Shown piece by piece: positions 46,886 to 57,339 of a stretch of DNA of 64,000 nucleotides. Source of the stretch: Primulina eburnea (Eukaryota; Streptophyta; Magnoliopsida; Lamiales; Gesneriaceae). Location of the stretch: positions 20,861,545 to 20,925,544 of the forward strand of contig NC_133108.1 in NCBI RefSeq assembly GCF_022965805.1, given 5' to 3'. Within the stretch, counting starts at the first letter, position 1. Each line of letters opens with the position of its first letter. The position numbers and the translations under genes were made by a program. Below the pieces are notes generated by a model. It saw nothing but the letters and a program-made list of their open reading frames with translations. It was not told the DNA's origin and did not search any database.

Positions 46886-48318
46886 CAACTGATTCAATTT
46901 CATCTAAATCAAAATTGAGATTATAATTGAGGGTGATTAACTTTTCTGCTGGTTCATCTCTAGGTACACTTGGCACATGCTGCTCAACTACTTCTTGGGA
47001 GTATAACATATCATTTTCAAAAGACACTGATGGGTAGCGGTGCCTATAGTGATATGACTTCCTGTCACATAATCATTTGCCAGTCATGCAGTGGTGAACA
47101 TTGAAGTCAAACGTCTCCTTAAGATATTCAATCAATGATGAAACACATCTCAATCAAGATGAGTAACAAAATCTAGGCATACCCCAAGATTCCTTGTCGA
47201 CGAAGGCGTGGCTTTGTTGATGGTTTGAACTCGTTTACATTGTCCATACTGTTACCCAACTGTTTTTGTATTTCTTTTTTTGCCTCTGAAATGATTTATA
47301 ATTATATCATGATTTCCAAACAAATGCATGGCACATGACAATAATTAGAGAAATAGCATTTAAAAAATTACTTTCCAGCCTCTCGTATGCATCAAAAAAT
47401 TCATCTGGGTCTTGGAGCTTATCAATGTCCAGAGATGGATCCAGGCTTATAGGCTGACTGTTAATGTAGAAAAATTAACATTTAGTCAATCACATATGAA
47501 TCAAATGAGTCTCTTAGAACTTATGTTATTAAAACTCATAAACTGCAGTCTTTACCTGAGACTTGTCTTCAAAGTAAATGGTGCTTGTTTTCGAGCAAGG
47601 CCAAAACCTTGCCTTCTATCTCGAAGCATGTCCTTACCCTTTTTAGAAACAGCATCACTTACATTTACGTTTTTATCAAAGCTCGCCAGATTGGAGTCCA
47701 AAATCGTTGTTCTGATGTCCACAATTCTCTTCGCCTCAATCAAGAGCTTTTACGGACTCCTTAAGCCCTAATATACATATAGAGCACCACACCGAATTTT
47801 TATTCCCTATTTTCGAATAAAACACTCAGAAAAAATCATGAGCTAAATAAACCAACTTCAAGCAAGATGGAAGTCACAAAATCTACGGCAAATTCAACGT
47901 AGTCTTTTTTTCATCCTTTCTGCACATTTCTCCTCCAAGCCACAGTCATTCGCACCACAATAGTTAGTAATACGGTGGAACTAAACCCAGAGGGAAGGAT
48001 AAATCAAAATGCAGCTAAACAGTTTATGCATTTCTCATCTTAATATCAATACAAATTGTAAATGCAAAGTATTTTACATAGAAAATTAGTCAAACGATTA
48101 ATCTTCGTATGCTAATATCAGCATTCAAAAGCATAAAATTCGCACAAATTAGGCAAGCCTTTTAGCTGACGACATCAAATAATCAAATAATATAAGCATT
48201 TTCTTTCCCAATAAAGCTAGTCAAAAGAATGCATAAATTAAACAAATGCAAAACATTAAAATTACCCGAGATTTCATAAACTCATTGATAGAATCTAAGT
48301 CCTCAGAGTTGATGGGCA
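46886..48318 (-). pseudogene. CENPC: Captured CENP-C gene fragment (at least five exons)
   Basis: Exons on the minus strand, all with GT/AG borders: 48318-48266 (...NSEDLDSINEFMKSR), 47746-47556 (ends DRRQGFGLARKQAPFTLK...), 47457-47372 (SQPISLDPSLDID, then DEFFDAYERLE), 47285-47183 (AKKEIQKQLGN, then PRLRRQGILG), 47061-46886 (KSYHYRHRYPSVSFEND). The phases fit and the joined ~200-codon frame has no stop. The order of motifs (SEDL, RRPG-like, SQP, DEFF.AY..E, RRPGI.G-like) follows the N-terminal half of plant CENP-C, the inner-kinetochore protein. The 5' first exon and the C-terminal CENP-C motif and cupin are absent, so it is a captured fragment, not a gene. The first two acceptor sites are the least certain. 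Confidence 0.85.
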
Positions 48319-48705
48319 CTGAAGAGGAACAATTTCCCCAATTCAAACGATGAATAAAAAATTTGGAAAACAATCATAAGGTGTAAAAATATTACAGAGT
48401 AGAGAAAGAGATAAAAATAAAACCTTCAAAAATTTGATGGGTTTGAAGTGGGAGTGAAGATCGGTCAAGTTTTGAGAAGCTTTAATTTTCACGGAATAGA
48501 AAATCTTTCACAGAAGAGAAGAAAAAAATATTAGTATGAGATTGAACAATCTGCGTGGGAAATTGAACATGGGAAAATCCAAGTGATGCGTTTAAGAACG
48601 TGGAGTGATGAAGCGGGAGTGAAGGGTATTTTAGGTAGTTTAAAAAACAGACCAAGACACCATTTAGTTACTCTAGTATGCTCAACTTTAATAAATAGTA
48701 AAAGA

Positions 48706-50356
48706 TATGCGGAAGCTATACAATAAGAAGTCCCCGGTTCTTTTCGAGGTGAGGCACGTCACTAGCATCCATTGGCGAACCAGCATCCTATGTCTCTCCT
48801 TTACCTGATCATGTAATACATGAGCTATGTGAGTTTATAAAACTCAATAAGTTGGCACTTGTATGTATCAATATGCATCGAAGGAACATACATATCAAGT
48901 CGTGACAACAATGAATCTTTAAACCATGTCATATCATAGCATATATTCATGTTCATTTTTGTACTTAAGCCTCATTAGTTGACATGTACTACCGTGCTTG
49001 CTTTATTATATAGCTACTACTATGTTGGACGTCAGGGAGCAACCTTTGGCAACCCCACGCCCATGAACATATATTGGCCAATAGCTTTGGTGGACCTAAA
49101 ACCACCCATGATGTCAACAAGCTCTATATCATGTAAAAATCAGTTATTTTCCTTTCATGTTCATAACATTGCACCCATCATCAAAATTTATGAGTTTCTT
49201 ACATATTTAATACATAACAATGGAATATGGTGCTATGTTTTCATCAATAAGATATTAACAATGTACATATAGCAATAATCAATGGGAAGTATTTGAAATC
49301 ATAATATTATTCATGTATTACTTCAAGAACATGCCAACTTACAGTCCAAGCTTAAGAACTCTGGTTTGAGATGGTGTTTCTCGCTCCTATACTGTCAAAT
49401 ACATCAATAAACCCATCACTATGCATATACTAGGTGAAAATCACTCCTCTACATTTAGAACAACTAAAAGAGAAGAAAACTTACACTTATATGATGTTCT
49501 TGTGATGAAGAACTAAGTTCTTACCTCAAAGTGATGAAAGGAATGAAGAAGAGAGCTTTGGAGGAAGATTTCTAAGTTTTTATTTCGTGTCTTGTTGTGA
49601 AGGGAAAGGCAAGAACTGATACAATGGCTCAGAAATTCGAAACTTATCCTATTTTATACTGGGCGGCACTCGGGTGGTCATAAATTACCGCTCGAGCGCG
49701 GTACTTTCTGTCGGAAACAAAAAATCCAGAACCATCGGCGCTCGGGCGGTCATTTCTTACCGCTCGGGCGCCACTATGCGCACTGTCACCTCAAAGATCG
49801 TTTCTGAAACGGCTCTTCCGTTCATAATCTGAAAAAGTGGTAAACTAGAAAGTTGTAGCCCTATGTCTTGGCTCAAATATCCAATTAGTTTCATGGCATT
49901 TCGAGGTCTGAGTAAAAAGTTATGCTAATTCTCCCAACATGTGTCATTGTAGGAGTGACGATACACACGACCTACTTCGGGGCGCTTTTGGCTTGTCTTC
50001 CACAATGATTTGGACAAAACTCAAAACAAGAAAGTTGTAACTTTAGATCTTATCTTTCTAATGGTTATGGCCTCACACAATTTGGATCAATATTCCAATG
50101 ATTATGTTAAAACTCGTAAGAACTACCATATTTTCATCTCATTTCCTACCAACTTCATTACACTACTTTACGTACACATCTTACAATCTCTATTTAGACA
50201 TATTATCAATCTCAAAACACCATGAATAATATAAAAATCATGTTCAATCTCAATATTGATACCTCAATCATCACATGAAATCTAATGAGCTAATGAACTA
50301 CGGACTAAACGACATAAACACATTATTATCATTTGTACGAGTAACCGGGCATTACA
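48706..50356 (-). repeat. SoG LTR, part beyond the Helitron
   Basis: Non-coding LTR sequence with a TATA box at 49651-49658 and the U3 array just above it. I see no gene in it. Confidence 0.75.
49651..49781 (-). promoter_or_regulatory. SoG U3 array and TATA box
   Basis: Minus-strand TATAAAAT, preceded (higher coordinates) by CGGCACTCGGGTGGT, ACCGCTCGAGCGCGGT, CGGCGCTCGGGCGGT and ACCGCTCGGGCGCC in alternating orientation. Confidence 0.55.
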
Positions 50357-50608
50357 TACTGTCTCCGCACAATTCGTCTCGCACAGCTCGCGCATATGCG
50401 TGCACTCAATTCGGGCATATGCGCGAGGTCCTCTGCCCATCTCGCGCATATGCGCGCATCAGTGCCGCGCATGTGCGCGAGGTGTACTGTCCTCGCACAT
50501 TTGTCGTGTCTTTTCTCGTCTTTCCCGGTCCAATCCTTTCCATCTATAATCACCATTATTATCAGTAAATCATTTCAGATTACAATAACGAAATTCTTGG
50601 GCAATACA
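50357..50608 (-). repeat. GyF 3' LTR, remaining part
   Basis: Resumes after the TACTG duplication with CTCCGCACAATTCGTC and the rest of the CGCGCATATGCGCG array, and ends GGGCAATACA. On the minus strand the purine tract (CTTGGGGTGGAGAAA, 50609-50623) adjoins it. Confidence 0.92.
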
Positions 50609-50699
50609 TTTCTCCACCCCAAGATCCGATTTCGTCCCCGAAATCACAGGCAATCAAATCATATCACAAGTAATCATATCAGATAGAAAATCAGACATG

Positions 50700-51780
50700 A
50701 GAAGAAGATATACAGAAGCTAACAGAAAACTAACATCAACGAAAAAATTCTGGGGTTCGCTGTCTCATATCGAATTATGTCTTCCAAGTAGCTTCTTCGA
50801 TATTCTAATAACTCCATTGAACTTTCAACAGCTGAATAGTCTTCATTCTGAATTATCTTTCTTCTACTGATTCTGATTCCAATATGGAATAATCATTTAA
50901 GAAGTATAATATCATAGTACCACTCGAAGTAACTCTGATAGAATCGATCTCAGAATACTGGCTATACAATATTCGTATATACCAATCAACAGCTCATAAC
51001 AAATCAACATCGTCATCTGCCATCAAATCTGTTTAGGCTAAATCAATTCAATATTCAATCTCCTATATCAAATACAATCGGTCGTCGTAAGACGTTGGCA
51101 TATTCAGTCTACCTATTCAGAGATGTCGTCATTCTTTTCTGAATCAGCTTTACTTCTGCAGTCATATCTCTGATCATATCAGGTCCAATCTCAGGAACCT
51201 CAGAGATATTATCTCAAGTACAAAAGGGAATCTGCCCTTCTCATCGTACAATGCCTCGAATGGAGCTATCTCGATACTCATCTGATAGCTGTTGTGGTAC
51301 GAAACTCTCAAAGTGGAAAAAATTCTTGCCCACTAGTGCTAAATCAAGCACTATAGCTCAAACTATATCTTCCAGTATCTGGATAGTCCGCTTTGACTAT
51401 CCATCAGTCTGAGGATAATATGCGGAAGAACCTGCTACACACTCTGCCAAACGTGCAAAGTTAACCGAAAGCATGGTCTGATATAATCAATTTTCGGCAC
51501 TCTATGTAATTTGATCACTTTTCTGACAGATATCTCAGTAATCTAATAATATCTGTACATTTTCATGTACGAAATACAACTTTCAGACTTGATCAATCTG
51601 TCATTCTTAACTCAAATCAATACTCAATCTCGGGAGTATTGCAGTAGCTTCGTCACGATATCCTTGGAAATGTAATCTCATTTCCATTTAGGAATCGATA
51701 AGCTATATAACCAATCTCTTGGTTTCATTCTTTCTGTCTTCATCAGTCGGCAAGTCAGACATTTAAGTACAAACCTTTCG
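50700..51780 (-). pseudogene. pol: GyF integrase remnant
   Basis: On the minus strand, 51770 downward reads CLTCRLMKTERMKPRDWLYS-like sequence (end of the integrase zinc-binding domain), then SIPKWK with a stop, then the DRLIKS core. At about 51300-51200 is YNNSYQMSIEIAPFEALYDE-like sequence. Stops and frameshifts are numerous. No RT or RNase H precedes it. Confidence 0.7.
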
Positions 51781-51815
51781 GGGCAAGTCAGACATTTCGG
51801 GGCAAGTCAGACATT
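51760..51815. repeat. Short direct repeats at the GyF deletion junction
   Basis: Three imperfect copies of GGCAAGTCAGACATT occur between the gag and integrase remnants, marking the junction of the internal deletion. Confidence 0.75.
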
Positions 51816-51821
51816 ATTTTC

Positions 51822-52139
51822 TTAGTACGAAACTGGAAAAAACCTTCGATAGAATTCAACTTTAAAGATCTTCCAAGTAATCATTGTACCACGCTGTACT
51901 AAGACTTCCTTGGTTACCATCCACCTGCCCTTTGCGACCTCTCGTAACTGGTGCCCAATCAATTTGACTCTACATTCATCCGAGTACTCGAGTGAATCAA
52001 ACAATATCTCTATATCATCTATCCAGCTCTCACCATCAACAGGCGTCTCAGTACCCCTTAGAATCGGCGGTGTCAATGACTGAAACCTTTTCAACTGTAT
52101 TTCCATCGGAGTTTCTGAAACATCCATCTGATAAATCAA
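51822..52139 (-). pseudogene. gag: GyF gag N-terminal fragment
   Basis: A 105-codon open frame with MDVSETPMEIQLKRFQS, GESWIDDIEILFDSLEY, VKLIGHQLREVAKGRW and FYRRFFPVSY. It is homologous to residues ~25-130 of GyB and GyC gag. It ends at the deletion junction. Confidence 0.85.
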
Positions 52140-52419
52140 GATACTATCCCTATTCTGGGATTCTTCGAGGGGATAAATATTATCTTAAAAGGGGTTAGTA
52201 ACAACATACAACCAAACTATTTCAGTCCTCCTCTGATCATCTTACTGCTGATCAAGAATCGATTCTGATTCACTTTAAATAATACATATTACCAAATTAA
52301 ATCAGATAATTCAAGTAACATGTATTACAAAGCATTACATCAAGCTAGCAATCAAAACTAGGAAAGAAAACTCAATCTACCCCACTCACTAGCTTCTATC
52401 TCAATCTAAAGGATCTATC

Positions 52420-52431
52420 GCTCTGATACCA
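52420..52431 (-). other. GyF primer-binding site
   Basis: Minus-strand TGGTATCAGAGC, five bases from the 5' LTR. Confidence 0.95.
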
Positions 52432-52436
52432 CCTGC

Positions 52437-54555
52437 TGTGGGGACCCGGACGCTAATTCATGTCTTAATCATTATTAATGTCAAATATAACAATTAAGAA
52501 AAGTGGGACTAAATTTTTTTCTTCTTAAATTATATATGCGAAAATAACAGTAATCTAACTGATATACATGTCAATATCAAAGTACAAGTCATGTACTACA
52601 TGTCTCTATTTCAACTAGGTTCAAAGACTATACATGCAGTGCTGAATCCTATTCTGCTTCTGGGCTCGAATCTCCACGCTAACTATAATCTCTCATCCTC
52701 TTCCAGATCCTGACCCTGTCCCACCTGTTGTCATGCACACATACAAATAAGACAACAGCCGGATAACTCTGGTGAGAATTACATTCCCAGTATAAATCAT
52801 GTATACATGTATTTCATATAAACAGATATAACAACATGAAACAGATATTTATAACATGTATCAAAATCAGAAACATGAATCAATACAAACTCTGAATCAC
52901 ACTCTGTGACTTTTCGACTCACATGAATCAATGCGACTCTGAATCATACTATGTGACTCTTAGACTCTGACTCGACTTATCCTAATCTATGGATCCCGAT
53001 CTAAATAAGAACATACACCCACCTACACTCCCGATCGGAGGTGGTGGTACGTTCTTATTCATGGACTTTGGCCCTTTACGTATAAAATCTCAGCGATAGG
53101 AGCTGCTCGACTCCCCAACATATTGATACGACCAAACGGCCGGCGTCTTGGCGAATCAGCCACAGACTAGGCACATCCGCCCTGGCATACCTGCCAATCA
53201 TCTAGGCATATCAACCCTGGCATATCCTGCCAAATCTCTGTGACAATGTGCAATGGCCCAGTGACGATTCCATAATTATCTGGTACCTCTGTCACGAGAT
53301 CAATCGTCTACAACTAGGAGCATCCGCCTATGACTCAAAACATAAATCAATATATCAAAGATATCAGTCTCATTCATTTGAAAATATCAATGTAATAAGG
53401 TAAAGTATGTGATTTTGGGAAACTCAAGTCGAATCTAACTTGAGTTGTGCAATCCCGCATCAACATCAATTTATACCTTTTGTTTCGTTCTGTCGATCTG
53501 ACTCTGTCGAATTCTCGAACTCACTGCCTGTCAAATCAATCTGGCAATAACAATATCGAATACACTATATCAATGTATAACTCAATTCAGGACCTGTTCT
53601 GATCAATGCTCAAATCAAACATAATCTGATCCATATCAACGATATCATGATACAATCTCAATCAATACTGAATCTGATCAAAATCAATCTACTGATGTTT
53701 AGACGACATAACAATACAGTCTTGATAACCCCGTCAATCTCAACATCACAGATATAAAACCACAACTCATAATCGATATCAATACGAATCATAATCTTCA
53801 ATAATAACATGTCATATTATCAAATCTGTACAATCTCGATCATATCAGCTCTGAAAAATCATAAAAATTATATAAATAGTCCGTTCTTCGATCTAACTTC
53901 AATTATATACTGATCAGTATACCCAGAACACAATATATCTGTCAAATCATAATTCCCCCAATATCATAATTCCAAAGCATATCAGAATTCAATAAAACAT
54001 ACGTCCTATTGTAGCTGTTGTCGCTAGGAACACGGTACTGAAGTCTGATTCAAAATCGAACAAATGGATTTATGACAACTTGAATTCTACGATCAAGAAT
54101 TGAAAATCTCCCCAAGGTCTCCTCGATTCTTCCCTTGCTTATTCTGAAGAAATTTGAGAGGCTTGTCATATATATATTGCATGTTCAAGGGGCAAGTGGC
54201 TCATCTTTGGTGCAACACATCTCGCGCATATGCGCTGACAGACCTTCGAGTCTCGGCAGCTTGAGTATATGCGTGCCCCATTGCCGCGCATATGCGCGAG
54301 ACCTACTGTCTCCGCACAATTCGTCCCGCATAGCTCGCGCATATGCACGCACTCGCTTCGCACATATGCGCAAGATCCTCTGCCCATCTCGCGCATATAC
54401 GTGCATCAGTGCCGCGCATATGCGCGAGGTGTACTTTCCTCGCACATTTGTCGTTTCTTTTCTCGTCTTTCCCGGTCCAATCCTTTCTATCTATAATCAC
54501 CTCGATTATCAGTAAATCATTTCAGATTACAAAAACAAAATTCTCGGGCATTACA
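52437..54555 (-). repeat. GyF 5' LTR
   Basis: 2119 bp, TGTGGGGACC...GGGCATTACA on the plus strand; uninterrupted partner of the split 3' LTR. Confidence 0.95.
54168..54445 (-). promoter_or_regulatory. GyF U3 palindrome array and TATA box
   Basis: TATA-like TATATATATG on the minus strand at about 54168-54177. Upstream at 54215-54445 are about nine copies of CTCGCGCATATGCGCGAG or variants, a perfect palindrome in its best form. Confidence 0.65.
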
Positions 54556-54560
54556 GTACC

Positions 54561-55534
54561 GACCCCAGCGATTTCTAAGGCATGATCATTTCCCATGAAT
54601 ACAGATCCTCCTGAGACTGGTTCATAATGATCAAACCATTCTCTCCGAGATTTCATGTGCCATGTCGCTCCTGAATCCATAATCCACGTGTCACAAAATT
54701 TGTGTCTGCCTTCTGCAACTGTTGTTGCTTCGTTGAATAATATTTCACCACTGCCTGAAGTACTGGCCACATTTCCTTGAGAACTTTTTTCAATACTCGT
54801 ACACTCTTTCTTGAAGTGCCTTTTACCGCCACATTTAAAGCAGTAAATATTTTTCTTCTTACTTCTCGACTTTGATGTACTTCGTTTTTGGCTCCCACTG
54901 GAGTCATTGTCCATAAATCTTCCTCTTATCATCGGTAAAGCCTCTGCCTGCTTCGAGGTTACCAACCTAACTTCCTTATTCTTGCGCCGGTTTTCTTCTC
55001 CGAGAACCACAGTTAAGATATCGTCGAATCTTAAAAAACCCGTAAGAATATTGTTGGTAATATTGATAATAAGTTGATCATATGAATTTGGTAGACTTTA
55101 AAGTAGAAGCTCCGCACGTTCATTTTCTCCTATTTTATGCCACATGGAAGTTAGTTGGGTAAGTAGGTATTTAGTGTGTTGATATGGTCGGTCATCGATG
55201 AAGATTCCGCCATCCTAAGAGTATAAAGCCATTTCTTTAGGAAAATCATGTTGTGTAGCGACTTGACCTCGTACATCTTTGTCAGAGTATCCCAGATAAC
55301 TTTTGCTGTTTTTATCCTAGAGATACTAGACAAAACTTCGTCTGCTATATCCAAGTGTAAATTGGCAACAATATTATCATTCATCTCATTCCACTTTCCA
55401 TCATCCGCAGTCTCCACCGGTCTATCTCCAATAGCCGCCATGCAATTCTTCTTTCTTAAAACTGCTTGTATCTCTATTTTCCATAGCATAAAATTGCTAC
55501 CATTGAACTTTTCTATCTCATACCTACCCGCCAT
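54561..55534 (-). pseudogene. gag: CoB gag and start of protease
   Basis: The ATG at 55534 opens MAGRYEIEKFNGSNFMLWK, a copia gag (UBN2-type) start, followed by KVIWDTLTKMYEVKSLHN and a frame break near 55150. The frame from 55010 contains a basic stretch, the CCHC knuckle CFKCGGKRHFKKEC and the protease motif WIMDSGATWHM. GyF interrupts the protease soon afterwards. Two or more frame breaks make it non-functional. Confidence 0.9.
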
Positions 55535-55671
55535 TATGTCTACAACAATTTTAGTAGACTGGACAAAATAATCCCGTCTTAAATAAAAAATCTCAAAAAA
55601 ATTTTTCTGATGTGGGAGATCAGTCTAGGCTACAACCACATACTAAAAATTTTAAGAAATTTTAAACCAAG

Positions 55672-55683
55672 GCTCTGATACCA
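55672..55683 (-). other. CoB primer-binding site
   Basis: Minus-strand TGGTATCAGAGC, two bases from the 5' LTR at 55686. Confidence 0.93.
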
Positions 55684-55685
55684 CT

Positions 55686-56139
55686 TGTTGGTCCTAGGTG
55701 CGGAATTTGAGATGATAAAACACGAAAATAAAGAATAAACTGGACACCGAGATTTACGTGGAAAACCCCCAAAAATTATTAGGGTAAAAACAACGGGCAA
55801 GATGAAAAAATTCCACTATAATATTTTGTGGTGTACAGATCGCTCACTGTGTTTCCAAATAAAACACACACTCTCTTAATACAGGAGAACAAAAACCTCA
55901 CAAATATTATAGAACTTAGCACTCAAATGCCTATAAGATGATAGAAAACTCAAAGAAGGGATGATTTCAGAATGAAGGGAGGAGCCCTATTTATAGAGCC
56001 CCTGTCAGTGTGAAGACGCGTTTTATACGCGTCTCCGTCTTCTGAATTATTCAAACCATCAAACAGCCCACGTTTCTTTTACAAATTCAATTCAAATATG
56101 CCAACATTGATGACCCCTCATTTAATATTCTTGTCGACT
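55686..56139 (-). repeat. CoB 5' LTR
   Basis: About 454 bp. A TATA box (CTATTTATAG on the plus strand, about 55988-55997) has an ACGCGT...ACGCGT inverted repeat upstream of it at about 56015-56036. Confidence 0.88.
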
Positions 56140-56144
56140 CAATT

Positions 56145-57339
56145 TTACACTCTTATCTGCATTTAATGAAAAATTAGAGAATTAAGACTTCATTTTGGCT
56201 TTGTTCGCGTCGATTGATGATAGATTTATCAATGTTTAAAATCATTTATTAAAAATTGAAGCTTCCGAAAAATCTGAAGTCAAAATACATATTCGCATTT
56301 AAAAGATTTCGTTTAATTTATTTTAGATTTTTAAGCCTGGTTTCATTTTTTTTAAAAGGTGTTCGAACTTTTCGTGTTAAAAAAGTATCATGTTTCTAGA
56401 GAAAAGAGTTCCATTTCTCTAATAAAAATCTAAAATTAATATTCAGATTTAAGGGTATTTCTGGAAATTACTTTTTATGCATTTTCGTTGGGTATACATT
56501 TTGTATACATATCTATACTTCTATACTAGCTATACTATATTATCTATATTATTATATTATTAAGTCGGAGACCTTTAGATTAAATAATTTTTAGTGTTAT
56601 TGTCTGTTTTAATATATATATATATATATATCAATAAAGTGTTAAAAATACTATAATCACATATAGCTTAGCTGATATAGTCTTTGTTTTCTAACCATCA
56701 AGTTGTGAAGGTTCAATTCTTGGTTTCGTCTTTTTTTCTCTTTTATTTAATTTTTTAATTTTATATATCAAAATTACAATATATTCTCTCACTATTTCTT
56801 ATAAGGCAAAAACTTGTGTGAGACGGTCTCACGGGTCGTATTTGTGAGACGGATCTCTTATTTGGGTCACCCATAAAAAAATATTACTTTTTATGCTAAG
56901 AGTATTACTTTTTATTGTGAATATGGGTAAGGTTGACCCGTCTCACGAATTATGACCCGTGAGACGGTCTCACATGAGACTCACTCTTCTTATAATTACA
57001 TTTTATACTCATTTAAATATAAAGCAAAAGAATTATAAAAAAAATGATACAAGTATGCAAGTGTATTGGTCTACATAATATATATGAGTCTTATGAAAGA
57101 ATGTAATGTATGCATCATGCATGCCAACTCGTCACTTTTTCCCATTAAAATCTATATTAACTTCTCTTTAGAGGGAGAAAAAAAACTTGACAGAAAAAAA
57201 CAATTCTGCTTGATTTATCCCAGTTTATGTGTATGATTACAAAGTACAACAATTAATTATGAGAAGTGTTTCAATTTGTTTTCACTTGGTATAATGTAGA
57301 CAATCAATCCTATAGAGTGTTCAATGGTACCGACGCATA
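56145..57339. other. AT-rich intergenic flank downstream of the beta-glucosidase
   Basis: No gene seen. Contains an (AT)n run at about 56608-56630 and the MITE-like element at 56814-56988. This is probably original host DNA. Confidence 0.6.
56814..56988. mobile_element. MITE-like element with inverted termini
   Basis: About 175 bp bounded by GTGTGAGACGGTCTCACGGG and its near-inverse CCCGTGAGACGGTCTCACAT. Internal inverted copies (GTGAGACGGATCT near 56845; GACCCGTCTCACGA near 56935) would fold into one long hairpin. It has no coding capacity. The target duplication is not clear. Confidence 0.65.

Larger units (their letters stand above)
45611..48705 (-). mobile_element. HelH: non-autonomous Helitron carrying CENP-C exons
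   Basis: On the minus strand it begins TCTTTTACTATTTATTAAAG at 48705, preceded by A. It ends with a hairpin (CACACACAACGTGTGTG, about 45624-45641), then 13 bases ending in CTAG at 45614-45611, followed by T. This is the Helitron structure: 5' TC, 3' hairpin plus CTRR, insertion between A and T, no target duplication. Removing it restores a continuous SoG LTR. It encodes no Rep/helicase. It carries a multi-exon CENP-C fragment on the same strand and a ~180-bp tandem duplication. Confidence 0.85.
45306..50356 (-). mobile_element. SoG: solo LTR of another gypsy family, with a Helitron inside
   Basis: Termini are TGTCACACCC...GGGCATTACA on the plus strand, with target duplication TACTG at 45301-45305 and 50357-50361. 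Without the Helitron its length is about 1.96 kb. There is no primer site, internal region or second LTR, so it is best read as a solo LTR left by LTR-LTR recombination. A minus-strand TATA box (TATAAAAT, 49651-49658) and an upstream GCGCTCGGGCGGT array (49661-49775) fit an LTR in minus orientation. Confidence 0.8.
43411..54555 (-). mobile_element. GyF: internally deleted Ty3/gypsy element
   Basis: The target duplication GTACC is at 43406-43410 and 54556-54560. The 5' LTR is 52437-54555. The 3' LTR is 43411-50608, interrupted by the solo LTR SoG. The internal region is only ~1.8 kb, with gag N-terminal sequence joined directly to integrase; protease, RT and RNase H are gone. The primer site is 52420-52431. 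The LTR has an R/U5 block like that of GyB (GTGCATGACAACAGGTGG) but a different U3 array. Confidence 0.93.
24010..56139 (-). mobile_element. CoB: Ty1/copia element hosting two nests
   Basis: The LTRs are about 24010-24443 (3') and 55686-56139 (5'). The primer site is 55672-55683 and CAATT occurs on both outer flanks (24005-24009, 56140-56144). Without GyD and GyF the copia body is about 4.8 kb: gag (55534 to 54556), integrase (43405 to 41977), RT and RNase H (41976 to 41251, then 25171 to about 24450). All domains occur in copia order (gag, protease, integrase, RT, RNase H). The outer LTR base pairs are mutated, so the borders are good to within a few bases. Confidence 0.9.

Noticed and set aside
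46880..47770. A functional CENP-C gene
   Set aside because: The first exon, the central region and the C-terminal CENP-C motif and cupin are missing, and it lies between Helitron ends inside a solo LTR.
54135..54515. Cys/Arg/Ala-rich frames on both strands (also 45016-45330 and 50275-50686)
   Set aside because: Artefacts of the CGCGCATATGCGCG array in the GyF LTRs; the same palindrome reads open on both strands.
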